A stretch of 64,000 bases of DNA from Loripinus fragilis (taxonomy: Eukaryota > Mollusca > Bivalvia > Lucinida > Lucinidae): the NCBI GenBank assembly GCA_964019695.1, contig OZ026515.1, positions 134,474,549 to 134,538,548 of the forward strand, written 5' to 3'. Below are positions 30,612 through 44,200 of this stretch, piece after piece. A program made the translations under genes and the position numbers. The notes under the pieces were generated by a model that saw nothing but the letters and a program-made list of their open reading frames with translations, did no database searches and was not told the origin of the DNA. Each line of letters begins with the position of its first letter. Positions within the stretch are counted from its first letter, which is position 1.

Positions 30612-32490
30612 ACAATATAGCAAGAAGTGAGCGAAGCTCACATACCCCCGGCGGTAGCCATCAGAGGTTGTAACACTTTCAGAGAATAGACAAAATTGTC
30701 AAAGATTTCATAATCCTAAATCAAGTAGTTTCTGCGAAAACTTTGATGAAAAATGTCCATATGTGTTATATAAGAGTGACAGAAGGAAAAATTGAAAATT
30801 TGAAAAAAGAAGGCAAAATGAGGATTAGCACCTTAGTTTTCATTCACACAATACACTTCTCCTACCTGAAAGTACACAAATAATTTCATAATCCTAAATC
30901 AAGTAGTTGCTGAGAAAACTCTGACAAAAAACGTCCATATGTGTTATATAGGAGTGACAGAAGGAAAAATCGAAAAGAAGCCAAAATGAGCTTTAGCATC
31001 TTTATTTTCACTTACACAATACACTTAGCCTACTTGAAGGTGTACACTAAATTTGAAAACACTGGCTCCAATAGGAGCCGAGAGATCTGCGACAGAAATT
31101 TTCATTGGAGAGAAAGAAAAATGAATAAATAAAGGGACTGATAAGCAATATGTAACTGTTCTTTTGTTACACAATACAACTAATCACTATCAAGCTTTGT
31201 ACCAAATTTCAGAATCCTAACTCACGTAGTTGCTGAGAAATCTTTGACAGAAAAAATGTCTATAGGTATTATATAAGAGTGAAAGAAGGAAAAAATGAAA
31301 ATTTGAAAAAAGAAGGCAAAATGAGGATTAGCATTTTAATTTCCATTTACACAGTAAACTTTGCCTTCCTGAAGGTGTACACAAAATTTGAAAACAGTGG
31401 CTCCAATAGGAGCTGAGAAATCTGTGACAGAAATTTCCATTGGAGAGAAAGAAAAATGAACAAATAAAAGGACTGATAAACAATATGTGGCTGTTCTTTT
31501 CTTACACAATACAACTCATCACTATCAAGCTTTGTACCAAATTTCAGAGTCCTAACTTAAGTGGTTGCTGAGAAATCTTTGACAGAAAAAATGTCCATAT
31601 GTATTATATAAGAGAGAAAGAAGGAAAAAAATGAAAATTTGAAAAAAGAAGGCAAAATGAGGACAAGCATCTTAATTTCCATTTACACAGTACACTTTGC
31701 CATCCTGAAGATGTAAACAAAATTTGAAAACACTGGCTCCAACAGGAGCTGAGAAATCTGTGACAGAAATTTCCATTGGAGAGAAAGAAAAATGAATAAA
31801 TAAAGGGACTGATAAACAATATGTGGCTGTCCTTTTGTTACACAATACAACTCATCATCATCAAGCCTTGTACCAAATTTCAGAATCCTAACCCAAGTAG
31901 TTGCTGAGAAATCTTTGACGAAAAATTTTCCATTGGAGAGAAAGAAAAATGAACAAATAAATGGACTGATAAGCAATATGTGGCTGTTCTTTTGTTACAC
32001 AATACAACTCAAGATGTAAACAAAATTTGAAAACACTGGCTCCAACAGGAGCTGAGAAATCTGTGACAGAAATTTCCATTGGAGAGAAAGAAAAATGAAT
32101 AAATAAAGGGACTGATAAACAATATGTGGCTGTCCTTTTGTTACACAATACAACTCATCATCATCAAGCCTTGTACCAAATTTCAGAATCCTAACCCAAG
32201 TAGTTGCTGAGAAATCTTTGACGAAAAATTTTCCATTGGAGAGAAAGAAAAATGAACAAATAAATGGACTGATAAGCAATATGTGGCTGTTCTTTTGTTA
32301 CACAATACAACTCATCACTATCAAGCCTTGTACCAAATTTCAAAATCCTAACCCAAGTAGTTGCTGAGAAATCTTTGACGAAAAAAAAAGTTTACAGACA
32401 AACAAACAGACAGACAGACAGACAAACATAATTACAGAAAAGGCAAAAACTATATACCCCCTATATACTTCGTACCGGGGGTATAAATAT
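30612..32490 (+). mobile_element. Helentron-like element with ATACCCCCGG sub-termini
   Basis: A hairpin GTGAGC-GAA-GCTCAC (about 30627-30641) precedes ATACCCCCGG (30642-30651). The complement CCGGGGGTAT lies at 32475-32484, and an (ACAGACAG)n microsatellite (32395-32428) lies just inside it. The tandem core contains GAGAGAAAGAAAAATGAA and CTGAGAAATCTTTGACAGAA units. Two near-identical blocks of about 303 bp start at 31709 and 32012. The architecture matches the elements at 12710-14562 and 38594-40032. Confidence 0.75.
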
Positions 32491-32520
32491 ACACTGAAAT
32501 ATAGTGTTGCAGCCCATATA

Positions 32521-32759
32521 TGAGCCACGACATGTGATTTCCAACAGTGTGGCATTTTGACAACTGTAGACTCAGATGAGCCTGTGCAGTCTCCTTTTAA
32601 GCTTAAAAATCCAAATTGATTTTCAGTCAGTAGCTTAACACTCATAGAATATTCAAACGACTAGCAAAGGCTCTGATCAGACTTTGTGTATGTACAGGCT
32701 GATCTGAGGCTTTGCTGGTCGCACATACCACATTGTTGGAAATCTCATGTCGCAGCTCA
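32521..32759 (-). mobile_element. GAGCCGTGACATG MITE, copy 6
   Basis: A reverse-orientation copy, with TA on both sides. It directly abuts the CAGTCAACC element that begins at 32762. Confidence 0.82.
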
Positions 32760-32761
32760 TA

Positions 32762-33240
32762 CAGTCAACCCTCTTTATAACAACACTGTTTGTTCCAAGC
32801 TATCTTTGACGTTAAAGTGAATTTGCTATTATAAAGAAATTCTGACCATTACCAGATTTCAACATAATAATCATTTGGTAAAAGAAAATATTGGACAAAT
32901 GAATTAAATGCTATTATTCCAAATGTAAACATCAGTTCAATTTCATATTGCATCAAAATGCACAAAGCTTCCCACTTATCAAGTGAGAAAGAAACCTGTT
33001 CATGCAAAAAGACCTTGTTCTGATCACAAAATTGTCTGATACATGGTAACAATTCTGTTATAATGAATTTATTTTCAATATAAATTGTATATCTGTTCCC
33101 AGAAGTTACTGTCAGTTTCTTTAAGTGAATATTCTGTTATAAAGAGAGAATTTTAATGGAAACAGATCCGTTCCCAGCAATTTTATGTCGGATATTGAAT
33201 ATTCTGTTATAACGAGTGACGTTATAAAAAGTTTTGACTG
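32762..33240. mobile_element. MITE with CAGTCAA.C..TTTATAAC termini, TA flanks
   Basis: The left end CAGTCAACCCTCTTTATAAC and the complement of the right end CAGTCAAAACTTTTTATAAC form the inverted repeat, with TA at 32760-32761 and 33241-33242. The terminus and TA target fit Tc1/mariner, pogo/Tigger type. Internal GTTATAAAGAGA motifs repeat. No transposase frame is seen. Confidence 0.72.
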
Positions 33241-34387
33241 TATATTCTTACTTTATCACATCACTGGGAGTGATGTATTTAAATCAATACACTACTAGTT
33301 TAGTGGTTTACATATTGAGTAATGTTATGTATGATGTCAATAACACTTGTGTACATAAAGACAAAATATTAACTTTTTCACGCCAAACATGCGATTTCTA
33401 AGTAATTTTAATGTCCTATGATAAATAAGAATTAAACATTCATGCTTCTGTATAGGTGAATTTATTAAACTTGTTGTGAAAAAGTGATAAAATGCTCAAC
33501 AAGCCTTGCAATTTATCTCTTCCCCAACTCATTTAATAAACTCAATAAACATGCACACTCAACTAAGATATTCTTTGTAATGACCGAACAATGAACTAAC
33601 AGATACGCTATACCCATGATATGTATAACATATCATTGTAGATATTGTTTCTGGCATATCTCTTAGTTAAATTACAAATTTTGTACAAATAGATTAGCTT
33701 TCTTATAATAAGGCATCTATAAATATACATACAAGATATAATGTTCAAATATACATTACATAAATCTATAAATATCACAAATATCAATAAATCTGGACCA
33801 CTCATTTCCTTGCTAAATACATGTATACAGAAAGCACAGGTTTAATTAAACAATTTTTGGAGTGTAAATTGTAATTATTTTCTAACCCATCAGTTTTAAC
33901 ATACATTTTGGGTGCCCAAAAGAACCGTCTCATTGAGACGGTTCTTTTGAGGACCCACAACATATGTTTTGGTTGAGAAACAAGAAAATTATTTTTTTTG
34001 TATGCACACTTGACTCAAGGCCTGGAAAGGGTTTAATAGGTTTGGCTCACATCTTCTCGCACATTGTACAGAATGGAAAAAAAATAAGCGAGACAATTTA
34101 AGGAAGAACTTGTGCTTTTTAACCCTTACTCCACAAATAGTTTTTGTCCTGAAACTGTCCTCTACTTTTTAAGCCTGCTGCATGTATTCAAGTGCAATTC
34201 AGACTAGATTGTTTCATGGAAGCAAACAATATGGACTCCGATCAGACTGCTCCAAAAGCAGTCTGATCTGGGTCCATCTTGTTTGCCATATAGGCTACCT
34301 AAGAACATAACCAGATGAAAGAGTAGACAACAAAAGTCAAGACTGGCGGGCTAAAGGTTAAATTAGCCTAATATAGGCAGAAAAAAA

Positions 34388-34626
34388 TGAGCCACAAAAT
34401 GAGATTTCCAACAATGTCATATGATTGACCAACAAAGCTTCTGATCAATCTTCGCATAAGTGCAGTCTGATCAGAGCCTTTGCTTGTCACTTGAATATTC
34501 TATGAGTGTAAAGCTGCTGACTGAACATCATTTTGAGTTTCTAAGCTTAAAAGGAGGCTGCACAGTCTGGTCTGAGTCTACACTTGTCAAAATGCCACAT
34601 TGTTTGAAATCACATGTCACGGCTCA
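34388..34626 (+). mobile_element. GAGCCGTGACATG MITE, copy 7
   Basis: Full length with a decayed left end (GAGCCACAAAATGAG). The open frame at 34460-34717 reads through it and is not a gene. Confidence 0.8.
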
Positions 34627-34771
34627 AATGTCCCAATTTACGCCATTAAGGCCAACCCGTGGAGACTCCAGTGAGACAGTGCATTCATACAGTCTTGTCA
34701 GTGCTTGCACATACTAAGAATTGAAGCAGATTGTACCGGCCAAATATTGTACAAGATCTAACCTTACTCCA

Positions 34772-34970
34772 TGGTAAATGTTCTAAAATTTTAAATACTT
34801 TTCTCTTTTGTTATCAAATGAAATATTGTTTTTGACTGGAAATCACAAAGAGCTTGTCAGAATAGCAAACAGGGAAGACCCTTCAGAAGCAGTCTGATCT
34901 GGGTCTGCACTGTTTGCCTATGGGTTTTTGGCAGGCAACTAGTGTTGAAAATTTTAGAACATTAACCGTA
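34772..34970. mobile_element. MITE with TACGGTAAATGTTCTAAAAT-like termini, copy 1
   Basis: Ends are GGTAAATGTTCTAAAATTTT and AAAATTTTAGAACATTAACC. A GCAAACAGGGAAGACCC hairpin lies at the centre. Sister copies are at 40949-41168 and 41674-41885, both preceded by the same ACTTAACAAAAAAC stretch. Confidence 0.75.
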
Positions 34971-36129
34971 TGGATTTACACATATGTGTTAAGTAGTATC
35001 TACATATAGGCTGGATCTAATATTCTACATAAAGGTAAATATTGAAGTAAACGGAAAAAATCACATTTTTCAGCTTCTATATACAATCTAATGCTCAAAG
35101 AATAGAGGCACTTTTCAGCATAAATATTAATGTGAGTAGAATTTAGAATGCTTTAATAATATGTCAATTTTTAAATCTGTACTAAAAGTTTATATACATA
35201 TGAATTAACTCATGAAATTTCGGTACTTATCTCATTGGCAATTAGGCCCCGAGGTTATAAAACTTTTTCCATGCTTAACTCAACGGAGCACAAAATTTAT
35301 CCTGCTCATAAATGTTACATGCCTACAATTGTTGGCATTTTAACATTTATTAGCATGATAAATACAACAGCTGAGAGACTTAAAGAATATAAACTTCTTC
35401 ATTTGTTGGTCCTTTTGACTTCTATTCTGTTCCCAAAACTGACATCCCATCTTTGTGGTACATAGTATGGAAGCAATGAAGGTGTCATAGAGGCAGTAAA
35501 CAAGTACTTGGGGGACCAGGAATAGACCTTATATTTTGAAGGGATAAGAAAGCTTGAACAGAGATGGGCTAAGTGCATTGCCTTGAAGGGAGATAATATT
35601 GAAAAGAAATGGTCAAATTTTCATTCCCTGGTAGCCCAAAGTACAAGGTGCCGAGAACTTTTTGGTCATCCCTCGTACTTCTATGCAGTAAACCAGCTTT
35701 TAGTGTGTGCATAATTTTATCAGCAACTGATAATTGCCCTACTTGATTCAGTGGCTAGAATAGAAAAATCTTCATGAAAGCACATTATGAGCAAGATAAA
35801 TTTCATGCTTAGTTGAGTTGAGCATGAACATTTTTTATAACCTTTGGGCCTGATTTCCAATATATTGTGCTGAGTGATACACACATGAAAAAGTGGTCTT
35901 TTAATGAAAGAACATATATAAGTAACTTTGAAAAAATACATATTTATATAAGCAAGCCTTCAGATAAGAGGATGTAAATGGAAATTTATCTTATAACTCA
36001 ATCAAAATGTACGTTGTGGGTACTCAAAAGAAATGTCTTAGTAAGCTCCCAAAACGTGTTTGAAGTGACAGATAAGATAATTATTACCATTTAAACCCTA
36101 AAAGCTTGCTTATCTGGACCTAAGCTTAA

Positions 36130-36503
36130 GCACGCCTACCAAACGCTCGAATGCTCAACATCTGGTTGAATATTAAAAAAAAAACTGCCCTATGAAAAAT
36201 ATAAAAAATCGGGCAATGTCATGCAACAGCCTATGGATTCCTGCGTTTGTGGTATAGAGCTCAGAAAGTATTCTCATTAGGTCGTATTTACTTTTCGCGT
36301 GATAAACATGTTCCTGTCAAATTCTGGTACACCTATTTTACGTGAAATGTAAATCTGACAAAACGAGAGAACTTTCTGACCTCAAATTTATACCACAAAC
36401 GTAGTAATGTATAGTCTGTTGCACGACATTCCCCGATTTTTGATTCTCTTACTGGAGGAATTGTTTTTAATATTCAACCAGATGTTGAGCGTTGGTAGGC
36501 GTG
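36130..36503. mobile_element. piggyBac-like MITE flanked by TTAA
   Basis: TTAA lies on both sides (36126-36129 and 36504-36507). Inverted ends are CACGCCTACCAA / TTGGTAGGCGTG. The arms continue inward for about 50 bases through CAACATCTGGTTGAATATTA. The TTAA duplication suggests piggyBac-type mobilisation. No transposase is present. Confidence 0.75.
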
Positions 36504-37358
36504 TTAAGGCCTGTTCATATGAACAAAATCAACATCACTCAAGCTGCACCCGCGCAACTTACAGCTGACTTACAGTAACTAAAATCTAAATAAAAGTACC
36601 TGCTCTTTGCATGCCGGGTAATTATTCATGCTTTTGTTGCCTTGAATTGAATCCTTTGCCTGATTCTGTACAGAACAGCCACTTTAACTCCTGTACAGAA
36701 CAGCCCCTTTAACTTAAACTACTGATAATTTCAGTGAAAACTCTGGTCCCAAGGATTTTGTTGTTAATATTGTTCATATGGACACAACTGAGACTGGATT
36801 TGCATTTATATATATCACTCCAAACACCGTCAACACAACATATTTAAACTATTATTTCTTAAGAAAACTTGACTTTGAATTTCATTTAACCTTTTCCATG
36901 CTACAATGGGCTTAAGTTTTCTAGAGTGTTACTGTACTACAAAAGATCAATGATTAAAGTTTCCTTAGCTTAAGCCCCTGGGCTACGAAGGGTTTGCCTC
37001 CCAAAATGCCATTAATGCTGCTGAGCTACAAAGGGCATAAGCTTTCTAAAGAACCTCTGCACCACAAAGGGTATAAGTTTTCTAAAGTGCCACTGCACCA
37101 CAATGGGTTACTATATGTTTTCTAAATATCCACTGCAAAGAAATTATGGTATAGGTCATTTTCCTATAATTCCTTTTTAAAATTCCATGGTCAAAAATTT
37201 GGTAGCCACAACAGGACCCTGCTATATCTAAATCTGTGATATAATGAGGTGTGTTATAAATGAGGTTACGGTGTATAAAGATACACATAACACCTATGCA
37301 ATAGGTACCATTTTTCTTGTGTTGGACCAAATGAGCCAACACATGAGATTTTGGTACA

Positions 37359-37569
37359 TACAGAAAAACGTGTGTAAAACGGCCACTCAAAAATAGACAA
37401 AACAAAGACCTTAATGACAAATGGTAGCTTATTGAAGGTTGAAAGTATTGCAGAATGCTCCCCTTGGAGCATTCTGCAATACTTTTGACTTGCATTAAGC
37501 AATAATTGGTCTTTAAAATCAATTTGTGGTCTTTCTGAGAGTGACCCTTTTTACACAGGTTTTACTGTA
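37359..37569. mobile_element. MITE with ACAGTAAAACCTGTG termini, copy 2
   Basis: The left end is decayed (ACAGAAAAACGTGTG); the right end ACAGGTTTTACTGTA is intact. The AGAATGC/GCATTCT palindrome is kept. It lies beyond the mannosidase stop codon, possibly in its 3' UTR. Confidence 0.78.
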
Positions 37570-37883
37570 TTGCATATGCGCAAAAGTCTCCCGATTACAC
37601 CCATCCTGAAAAATCCTGCAGAGCTGGAGGTCTAAAATTTTGTCTGATTCCACATCTACATCAATCATTGGTGTATTCATGCAGACTTGCCCTAGCCTTC
37701 ACTGCTCGACACTGCAATAAGTACCAAATTCTCATGTGCTAGCTCAATTTTTTTTATCTAATCTAAAGTCCAATTTTCTCAAAAATATAATATAATTATG
37801 CTAAAAATGTCATCTGCTACCTCTTTTGATTGGTGTTTTAAGGATTAAATGTCGGTATTTTAAGGGTTAAATGTCTTGTCCTT

Positions 37884-38216
37884 TCATAAGGACCTCACAG
37901 GTAAAGGGTGTGCCTCAGTGTTAAAGACCCATTTATCTAAAGGTAGTAATTTGTTATCGTCACTAAATAAAAGATATAAATATTTCAATGTTTCTGCTAA
38001 AAAGAAACTTTCTAGTTTGTCTCTATAACCTGGTCGGCCTGCATTTTTAACATTACTAATAGAAGAATAACCTAATCCTTGAATTTTTGTGTATTTCTGA
38101 AATCCTTGAAATATTTTCCATCCCCACTCCCGGTACTTTTTGTCCCCAGTGATTCTATACAGGTAAAATATACTTTCAACTGTCTCTGGTCGAAGGAGAT
38201 TATGAGCATCCGCAGG
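37884..38216 (-). CDS. MAN1B1: MAN1B1-like terminal exon
   Basis: The acceptor TTTCAG precedes 38216. One hundred and ten codons end at TGA (37886-37884). The exon encodes [51 protein letters not shown] and [10 protein letters not shown]. These carry the third catalytic Glu, the Ca-site Glu residues and the Ca-binding Thr. The protein ends a few residues after HPLP, as in human MAN1B1. A MITE at 37359-37569 probably lies in or just past the 3' UTR. Confidence 0.95.
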   Translation of the reverse strand, partial: PADAHNLLRPETVESIFYLYRITGDKKYREWGWKIFQGFQKYTKIQGLGYSSISNVKNAGRPGYRDKLESFFLAETLKYLYLLFSDDNKLLPLDKWVFNTEAHPLPVRSL

Positions 38217-41200
38217 CTGAAAATATAAAAATAAAAATCAATGGAGGCTATAGAGGCATTAGAGGGGGTATGCAAATTAACCCTTTGAGGACTGGAAACC
38301 CCTAAATGGACACTATAGTGAATAGTGAAGACCCAGATGAAATGCTGCATAATCGATCTCAGTGAAAGAAATATATTTTAAAATAATAACCTATGACCCT
38401 CAATATATATATATACAATGGACCATCCTGTTGTTTGCTTTGTTGCTTTACGTCCCAAGTCAACAGCGATGTTCATGGCGGGACGGTCAGTTCACCTAAC
38501 CACACTTTTTCCTGGGCAAGCTTAAACAAGCAGTTAACCAGTACTTCGTGCACATACTTTTGCTTGAAATTGACAACAACCCTTCTTGAATGAAAAAAGT
38601 CAATAAGCAATGCTTATTAGATACCCCCCGCACAGTAAGAGTCAGTGAAAAAACTTGGCAAGTTATAGTTCGAACAAGAAGACCTTAGTTTTGATAAGAA
38701 GATTTCAGTAGAATCTGTGCAAACAAAAATTATAAACTCCTTCATGCATATGTTCAATGTGTCTACATTGTATCCGCAAAGTATCAAATTGCTCCATCAA
38801 AAGCTGTAGTAGGAGTTGATCGGCCCATAAAGGCACTATCCATGCATATACAAAAGCCATATAAGGGAATAATTGTTTAAGTTCTCACAGTTGTCATTTT
38901 GTCAAAATTATTTTTTGTGAACCAAACTCCTTCATGCATGTGTTCAATGTGTCTGCATTGAATCGGCAAAGTATCAAATTGTTCCATCAAAAGCTGTAGT
39001 AGGAGTTGATCAGCCCATGAAGGCACCATCTATGCATATACAAAAGCCTAATGTGGGAAAAATTGTCTAAGTTCTCACAGCTGTCATTTCGTCAAAAATT
39101 ATTTTTTCTGAACAAAACTCCTTCATGCATATGTTCAATGTGTTTTAATTGTATAGGCAAAGTCTCAAATTGTTCCATCAAAAGCTGTGGTAGGAGTTGA
39201 ACGGCCCATGAAGGCACCATCTATGCATATACAAAAGCCTTATTAGGGAGAATTGTCTAAGTTCTCACAGCTGTCATTTTGTCAAAAAATATTTTTTCTA
39301 AACCAAACTTCTTCATGCATATGTTAAATGTGTGTACATTGTATAGGCAAAGTATCAAATTGCTCCATAAAAAGCTGTGGTAGGAGTTGATCGGCCCATA
39401 AAGGCACTGTCTATGCATATACAAACACCTTATTAGGGAAAAATTGTCTAAGTTCTCACAGCTGTCATTTTGTCAAAAATTATAATTTCTGAACTAAACT
39501 CCTTCATGCATATGTTCAATGTGTCTACATTGTATAGGAAAAGTATCAAATTGTTCCATCGAAAGCTGTGGTAGGAGTTGATTGGCCCGTATATGGCCTA
39601 TAATAGCATAAGCACAAAGCACTATATTAAAAGCCATTTAGAACTACAAAGGGAAATAACTCTAATAGAATTGGCCCCTAGCCCTTACTTTTTTGTCTCA
39701 AGTATTTGTCTTGCATATATGAACATGTTTGCAAGGTTTGATGAAAATCCAGCAATGACTCTTCGAGTTATTAAGGAAAAAGCACTATATTAAAAGCCAT
39801 TTAGAGCTACAAAGGGAAATAACTCTAATAGAATTAGCCCCTAGCCCTTACTTTTTTGTCTAAAGTATTTGTCTTGCATATATGAACATGTTTGCATGGT
39901 TTGATGAAAATCCAGCAATGACTCTTCGAGTTATTAAGGAAACAAAGCGTTACGGACGGACGCACGGACGGATGGAAGCATGGACAACGTGAAAACAGTA
40001 TACCCACTACAAACAAAGTTTGCGGGGGGTATAATGATTCAGGGGAAGGAAGGAGAATGACAATAGAAATTACTTCATGATTAATCTCCTTGAAAGTATG
40101 GGACCGGGCCTGGATCAAACTTGCGACCCCTGGATCTGCAGTCAGACTCCCGTCTGTTGCCAGACACGTTACCGACTGCAATATGCAGCCCGGTCACTGG
40201 ACCATCCTGACTTTATTTTATGTAGCTTTATTGACAATTTCATTTGTCTTAAATGAGTTAACTACACGAGCCAGCTTATGTTATAACAATACTTATCACA
40301 CTTTCAGGGTTTACACTGTTTGCTAAGGACAAAACAGATCTTCAGAGAAAGGAATATATTTTTTAAGTAATTACCTATGACCCCTCAATATTATATACAA
40401 TGGACCATCCTGACTTTATTTTTTGTAGCTTTATGGACAATTCCATTGGCCTTAAATGTGATACCTACATGAGCCAGCTTATGTGATAAAAGTACTTATC
40501 AAGTCTGAGGGTATGCTTAAGAATTGTTCTTAATTTCACATCACAATATCCATTGTGAGCACTTAAACCTTTATCATTCTAATGGATTTCCCATACATAT
40601 TGATACAATATGCATGGAATTGAATATTTTGTTTCTTAAGTGGTCACAGATCAAAATTATTGCTAAATTTTAAATATATTTCTGTCCAAGATTGTTTTAA
40701 TCTTAGCAAACAGTGCAGGCCTTATGAAATGCCGCCTTATGCGGTGTTTCATCTGGGTCTTCACTGTTTGCCAATGTTCCTGTTTACCAGTATCCAGAAT
40801 GAAAAGGGCTTGAAAACCATTGCCTAGGAGAAAACCTTCTTACCCATTTGGCTCTTTTAAGGGCCAAAATGTATATTACGACAGAAATAATCAGTTGTTG
40901 GTTTAACCTGGACTTTGGGAACTTAACAAAAAACTACTACAATTCATTTACTGTAAATCTTCTAAAATTTTGAACACTTTTCTCTTTCTGTTCTCAAATA
41001 AAATGTTGGCTTTCAGGGCTGGAATTCATAAAATACTTGTCAGTTTAGCAAACAGGAAAGACTCTGATCAGACTGCATCTTCAGAAGCAGTCTGATCTGT
41101 GTCTGGGCTGTTTGTCTAGGCCTTTTTGACAGGCAGCTAGTGTTTGAAATTTTAGAACATTTACTGTACATAAATATTTCATGTGTGCATGCCCAGGTAA

Positions 41201-44200
41201 CCAGGAGTCTAATATAAGAATTAATCTGGAATTGATCAATATTCAATTTATGTATGCTGCAGCAGTGAAGGCTGTGTGACAAGATTGTGCACAACCCCAG
41301 GCTTGCCGGAGTCTTCACTGGTCTCCTGTCCTATAAGAGCTAATATCTCTTGACCGCTGGCTGTGCTGTGTACCAATAATAAGATGCCTGCACATCCATA
41401 TCATAGTTACGAATTCCCAACTTCTGATTTACATCAAGTCCAGTGGTGTAATAATATTCATTATTGATACTGATTTATTGTATGATTGAAAAAAAATGTG
41501 CAGATCTTGAACAGCTAGTTTGGTTAGTCCGGGTGATCTAGCAACCCTTCGATCCCAAGTCTAACACTCTAACATCTGAGCCACTGCACTCCACAAATCC
41601 CTGATAACTGGAAGTAGAAACTCTGCTCCTGTGGACTTCAAGTAAACTTAACAAAAAACAACTGCAATTCATTTATGGTAAATTTTGTAAAATTTGAAAC
41701 ACTTTTCTTTTTCTATTCTCTGTTCGTTTTCAGGGCTGGAATTCACAAAATACCTGTCAGAATAGCAAACAGGGAAGACCCTGGCCAGACTGCTTCTTCA
41801 GAAGCAGTTTGATCTGGGTCTGCACTGTTTGTCTATGCCTTTTTGAAAGGCAACAAGTGTTTGAAATTTCAGAACATTTACTGTAGCACAATAATATACC
41901 ACCAACCTTTACTATCAAGTCTTCCTCTGCTCCTTGAGCTTGATTAAAATAAACAATTTCTGGGCTCAATTTGGTCGGCATTCTGCTGTACATCTGATAA
42001 CAAGTTTTAGTCAGTTCCCTCCCCAAGTCCATATGTTCTTCAGGCATACCATTATGGTAGCCTAGAGCCAGGGTTCCTCCTAGGAAACATACCAAGTGAT
42101 CCTGCAAGTAAAAGAAATACAATGAACATACTTTTATTTCAAATACATCCAGCATCATGGGAGCGCAGTGGCTCAGTGGTAGAGTACTTGACTCGTGACC
42201 GAGGGGCCCCAGGTTCAAGCCTCACCGGCATCACTGCGTTGTTTTCCTTGAGCAAGACACATTTTTCCTAGCTTAGTACTGGTTCAACCCAGGAAGACCC
42301 GTCCCTTTTTAACAGAAAGATTGTTGATGGGACGTAAAGAATCAAATCAAACAAAACAAAAAACAAACATCCAGCATCACTTAATTTGAGAAACAATTGA
42401 CAGAGGATTTGGAAGTCGCAATTTTGATAGCATGTATCATACACTGTATGCTAGGCGTAGAGAAAGCTAGGCGTTGAGGAATGGATTGTGCGGTTAGTCC
42501 AGGGAATGTACGCTAATGCACGAAGCCGGGTTCGTGTTGGCGAGGGTTTCAGCAAAGAGTTTGAGGTGAAGGTCGGGGTCCATCAGGGATCTGTACTCAG
42601 TCCCTTGCTCTTCATCATTGTGCTGGAGGGCTTGTCACGTGAGTTTCGGGCTGGTGTTCCTTGTGAGGACCTTTATGCAGATGATCTTGTCATCATTGCT
42701 GACTCCCTAGAGGAATGTGTCAGGAGGCTCTGGATATGGAAAGAAGCCATGGAGAAGAAGGGATTGAGGGTAAATGCAGGAAAGACAAAGGTCATGATCT
42801 GTGGTACAGGCCTGGACCTCTTATAAAATAACCACTGGTTTCATCTGTGAGGGTTCATAATAATTGTGAATTGCCTGTGGGTATTTACAATATTTGTGAA
42901 TGCTTGGTTTGGGTAGGATGCAGGTGTTCAGCCAGGTGCGGTGTTGACATCTGTGATTGACATGTTTATGTTTTTGTAGGGAATTCTGACACCAGTTTGT
43001 TTTTGTTTTTCAAATGTTATATTTATTAGCCTGTCAATTTTGATGGGATGTTTTAACACTTTCAAAAGGTCATGATGAAAGATGTTACTTAGTTTAGTAA
43101 AATTACATAAGCCCAATAAATAGATGTGTCAATTCTGACATTAATTGGCAGGATTGCGCAATACATTTAATCATATGACCTTTGGGGAATTGCGCAACTG
43201 GTGTTACTATGAGTCACTTTTGTATCTTCTGATTGGTTGATATAAATGGAAGCTTACCTATGTAGAGGGCGCTTTATAGTAAACTTGAAATATGATTGGT
43301 TACTGATGATGTCATTAGGTGGCGCTGTGGTCAGCTTCTATCACGTGACTTCATAGTATATAAGATGAAACCCAGTGGCAGAGCTTCAGACCTTGGTTAA
43401 CATTTGGACATAGACGTTGCAGATTTTGGATCTTTGGGTTATAGTTAGTTTGTAGAAGTATTTTAGTTGGACTTAAGAAGATTTAATAAAATTACAAAAT
43501 TGTGAAAGTTGTTGGTGAAATTTACAAGACTTAGAAATTCTAAAGAGACTTTGAAAACACAACGCGAACTTGAAGATTAGAATCACCTACTACCTTACAT
43601 CTGGGACGTTTTTGGTGCCTACTAGACCAGGATATCGAACTTTGTTTTCGTGGACACATTGTGGAGAACAGAGAAGAACAGGAACAGTTTGTGAACAGAT
43701 TGTGATTGAAGAAATAGTTAACTAGTGATTGGTAGATTTTTCTTGACACGGTAGGACTTGTCATTTTATTCTTATTTAAGTAACAGTCAGCTATCCACAT
43801 TTGAAATTATTTTGTCATGGAACCTGAGAATGACACAGGTGTTGAAGGTGTGTTTCAACACTTGGCTAGGGAAATAACCGAGGTCTCATTTGCATTTTAT
43901 GCACAGACTATCTCACAGACTGTGCAATGTTTTGATTATAATCCAAAGTGTTTCAGAGATTGGGTAATTCAAATGAAACTTGGCACTCTGTTGGCTTATT
44001 GTTTGAGACAAACTTTTGTAGTTAGATTTGAATGTAGATATAGAAATAAAGTTTCTTTTCATTTTTAGTTTTTATTTCTGCATTTTTATTTTTTTAATGA
44101 AAAATTTATAGAAGAAAGACTATAATTTTAAGGAAATTATAGACCAGGCTAAATTTTTTGAAGAGTTTTTGAAGAATAGTAATTCTATGATGTGGGAGTG

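Larger units (their letters stand above)
38280..40500 (+). repeat. Hairpin repeat split by a SINE
   Basis: This is the repeat of 15060-15680, running to 38430 and resuming at 40198. Its ACAATGGACCATCCTG block is duplicated on both sides of the SINE. A second partial block follows at about 40320-40500. Confidence 0.75.
42822..43599 (+). repeat. 5' LTR, 778 bp
   Basis: It starts TATAAAATAACCACTGG and ends CTACTACCTTACA. It contains a TATATAAG box (43357-43364) and AATAAA (43485-43490), which would place the R region between about 43388 and 43510. The only difference from the 3' LTR that I found is C at 43036 (A in the other copy). Confidence 0.9.

Noticed and set aside
31604..32279. Minus-strand frames with repeated SFFFLSNG peptides
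   Set aside because: They are produced by the tandem core of an element; the identical peptides come from the 303-bp DNA duplication.
22327..40032. CRISPR-like array
   Set aside because: The repeats are 130-300 bp tandem monomers without unique spacers, in a eukaryotic genome.
42928..43116. 62-residue minus-strand ORF duplicated at 47817-48005
   Set aside because: The two copies are identical except for one residue only because they lie in the two LTRs; the single difference is the one LTR substitution.
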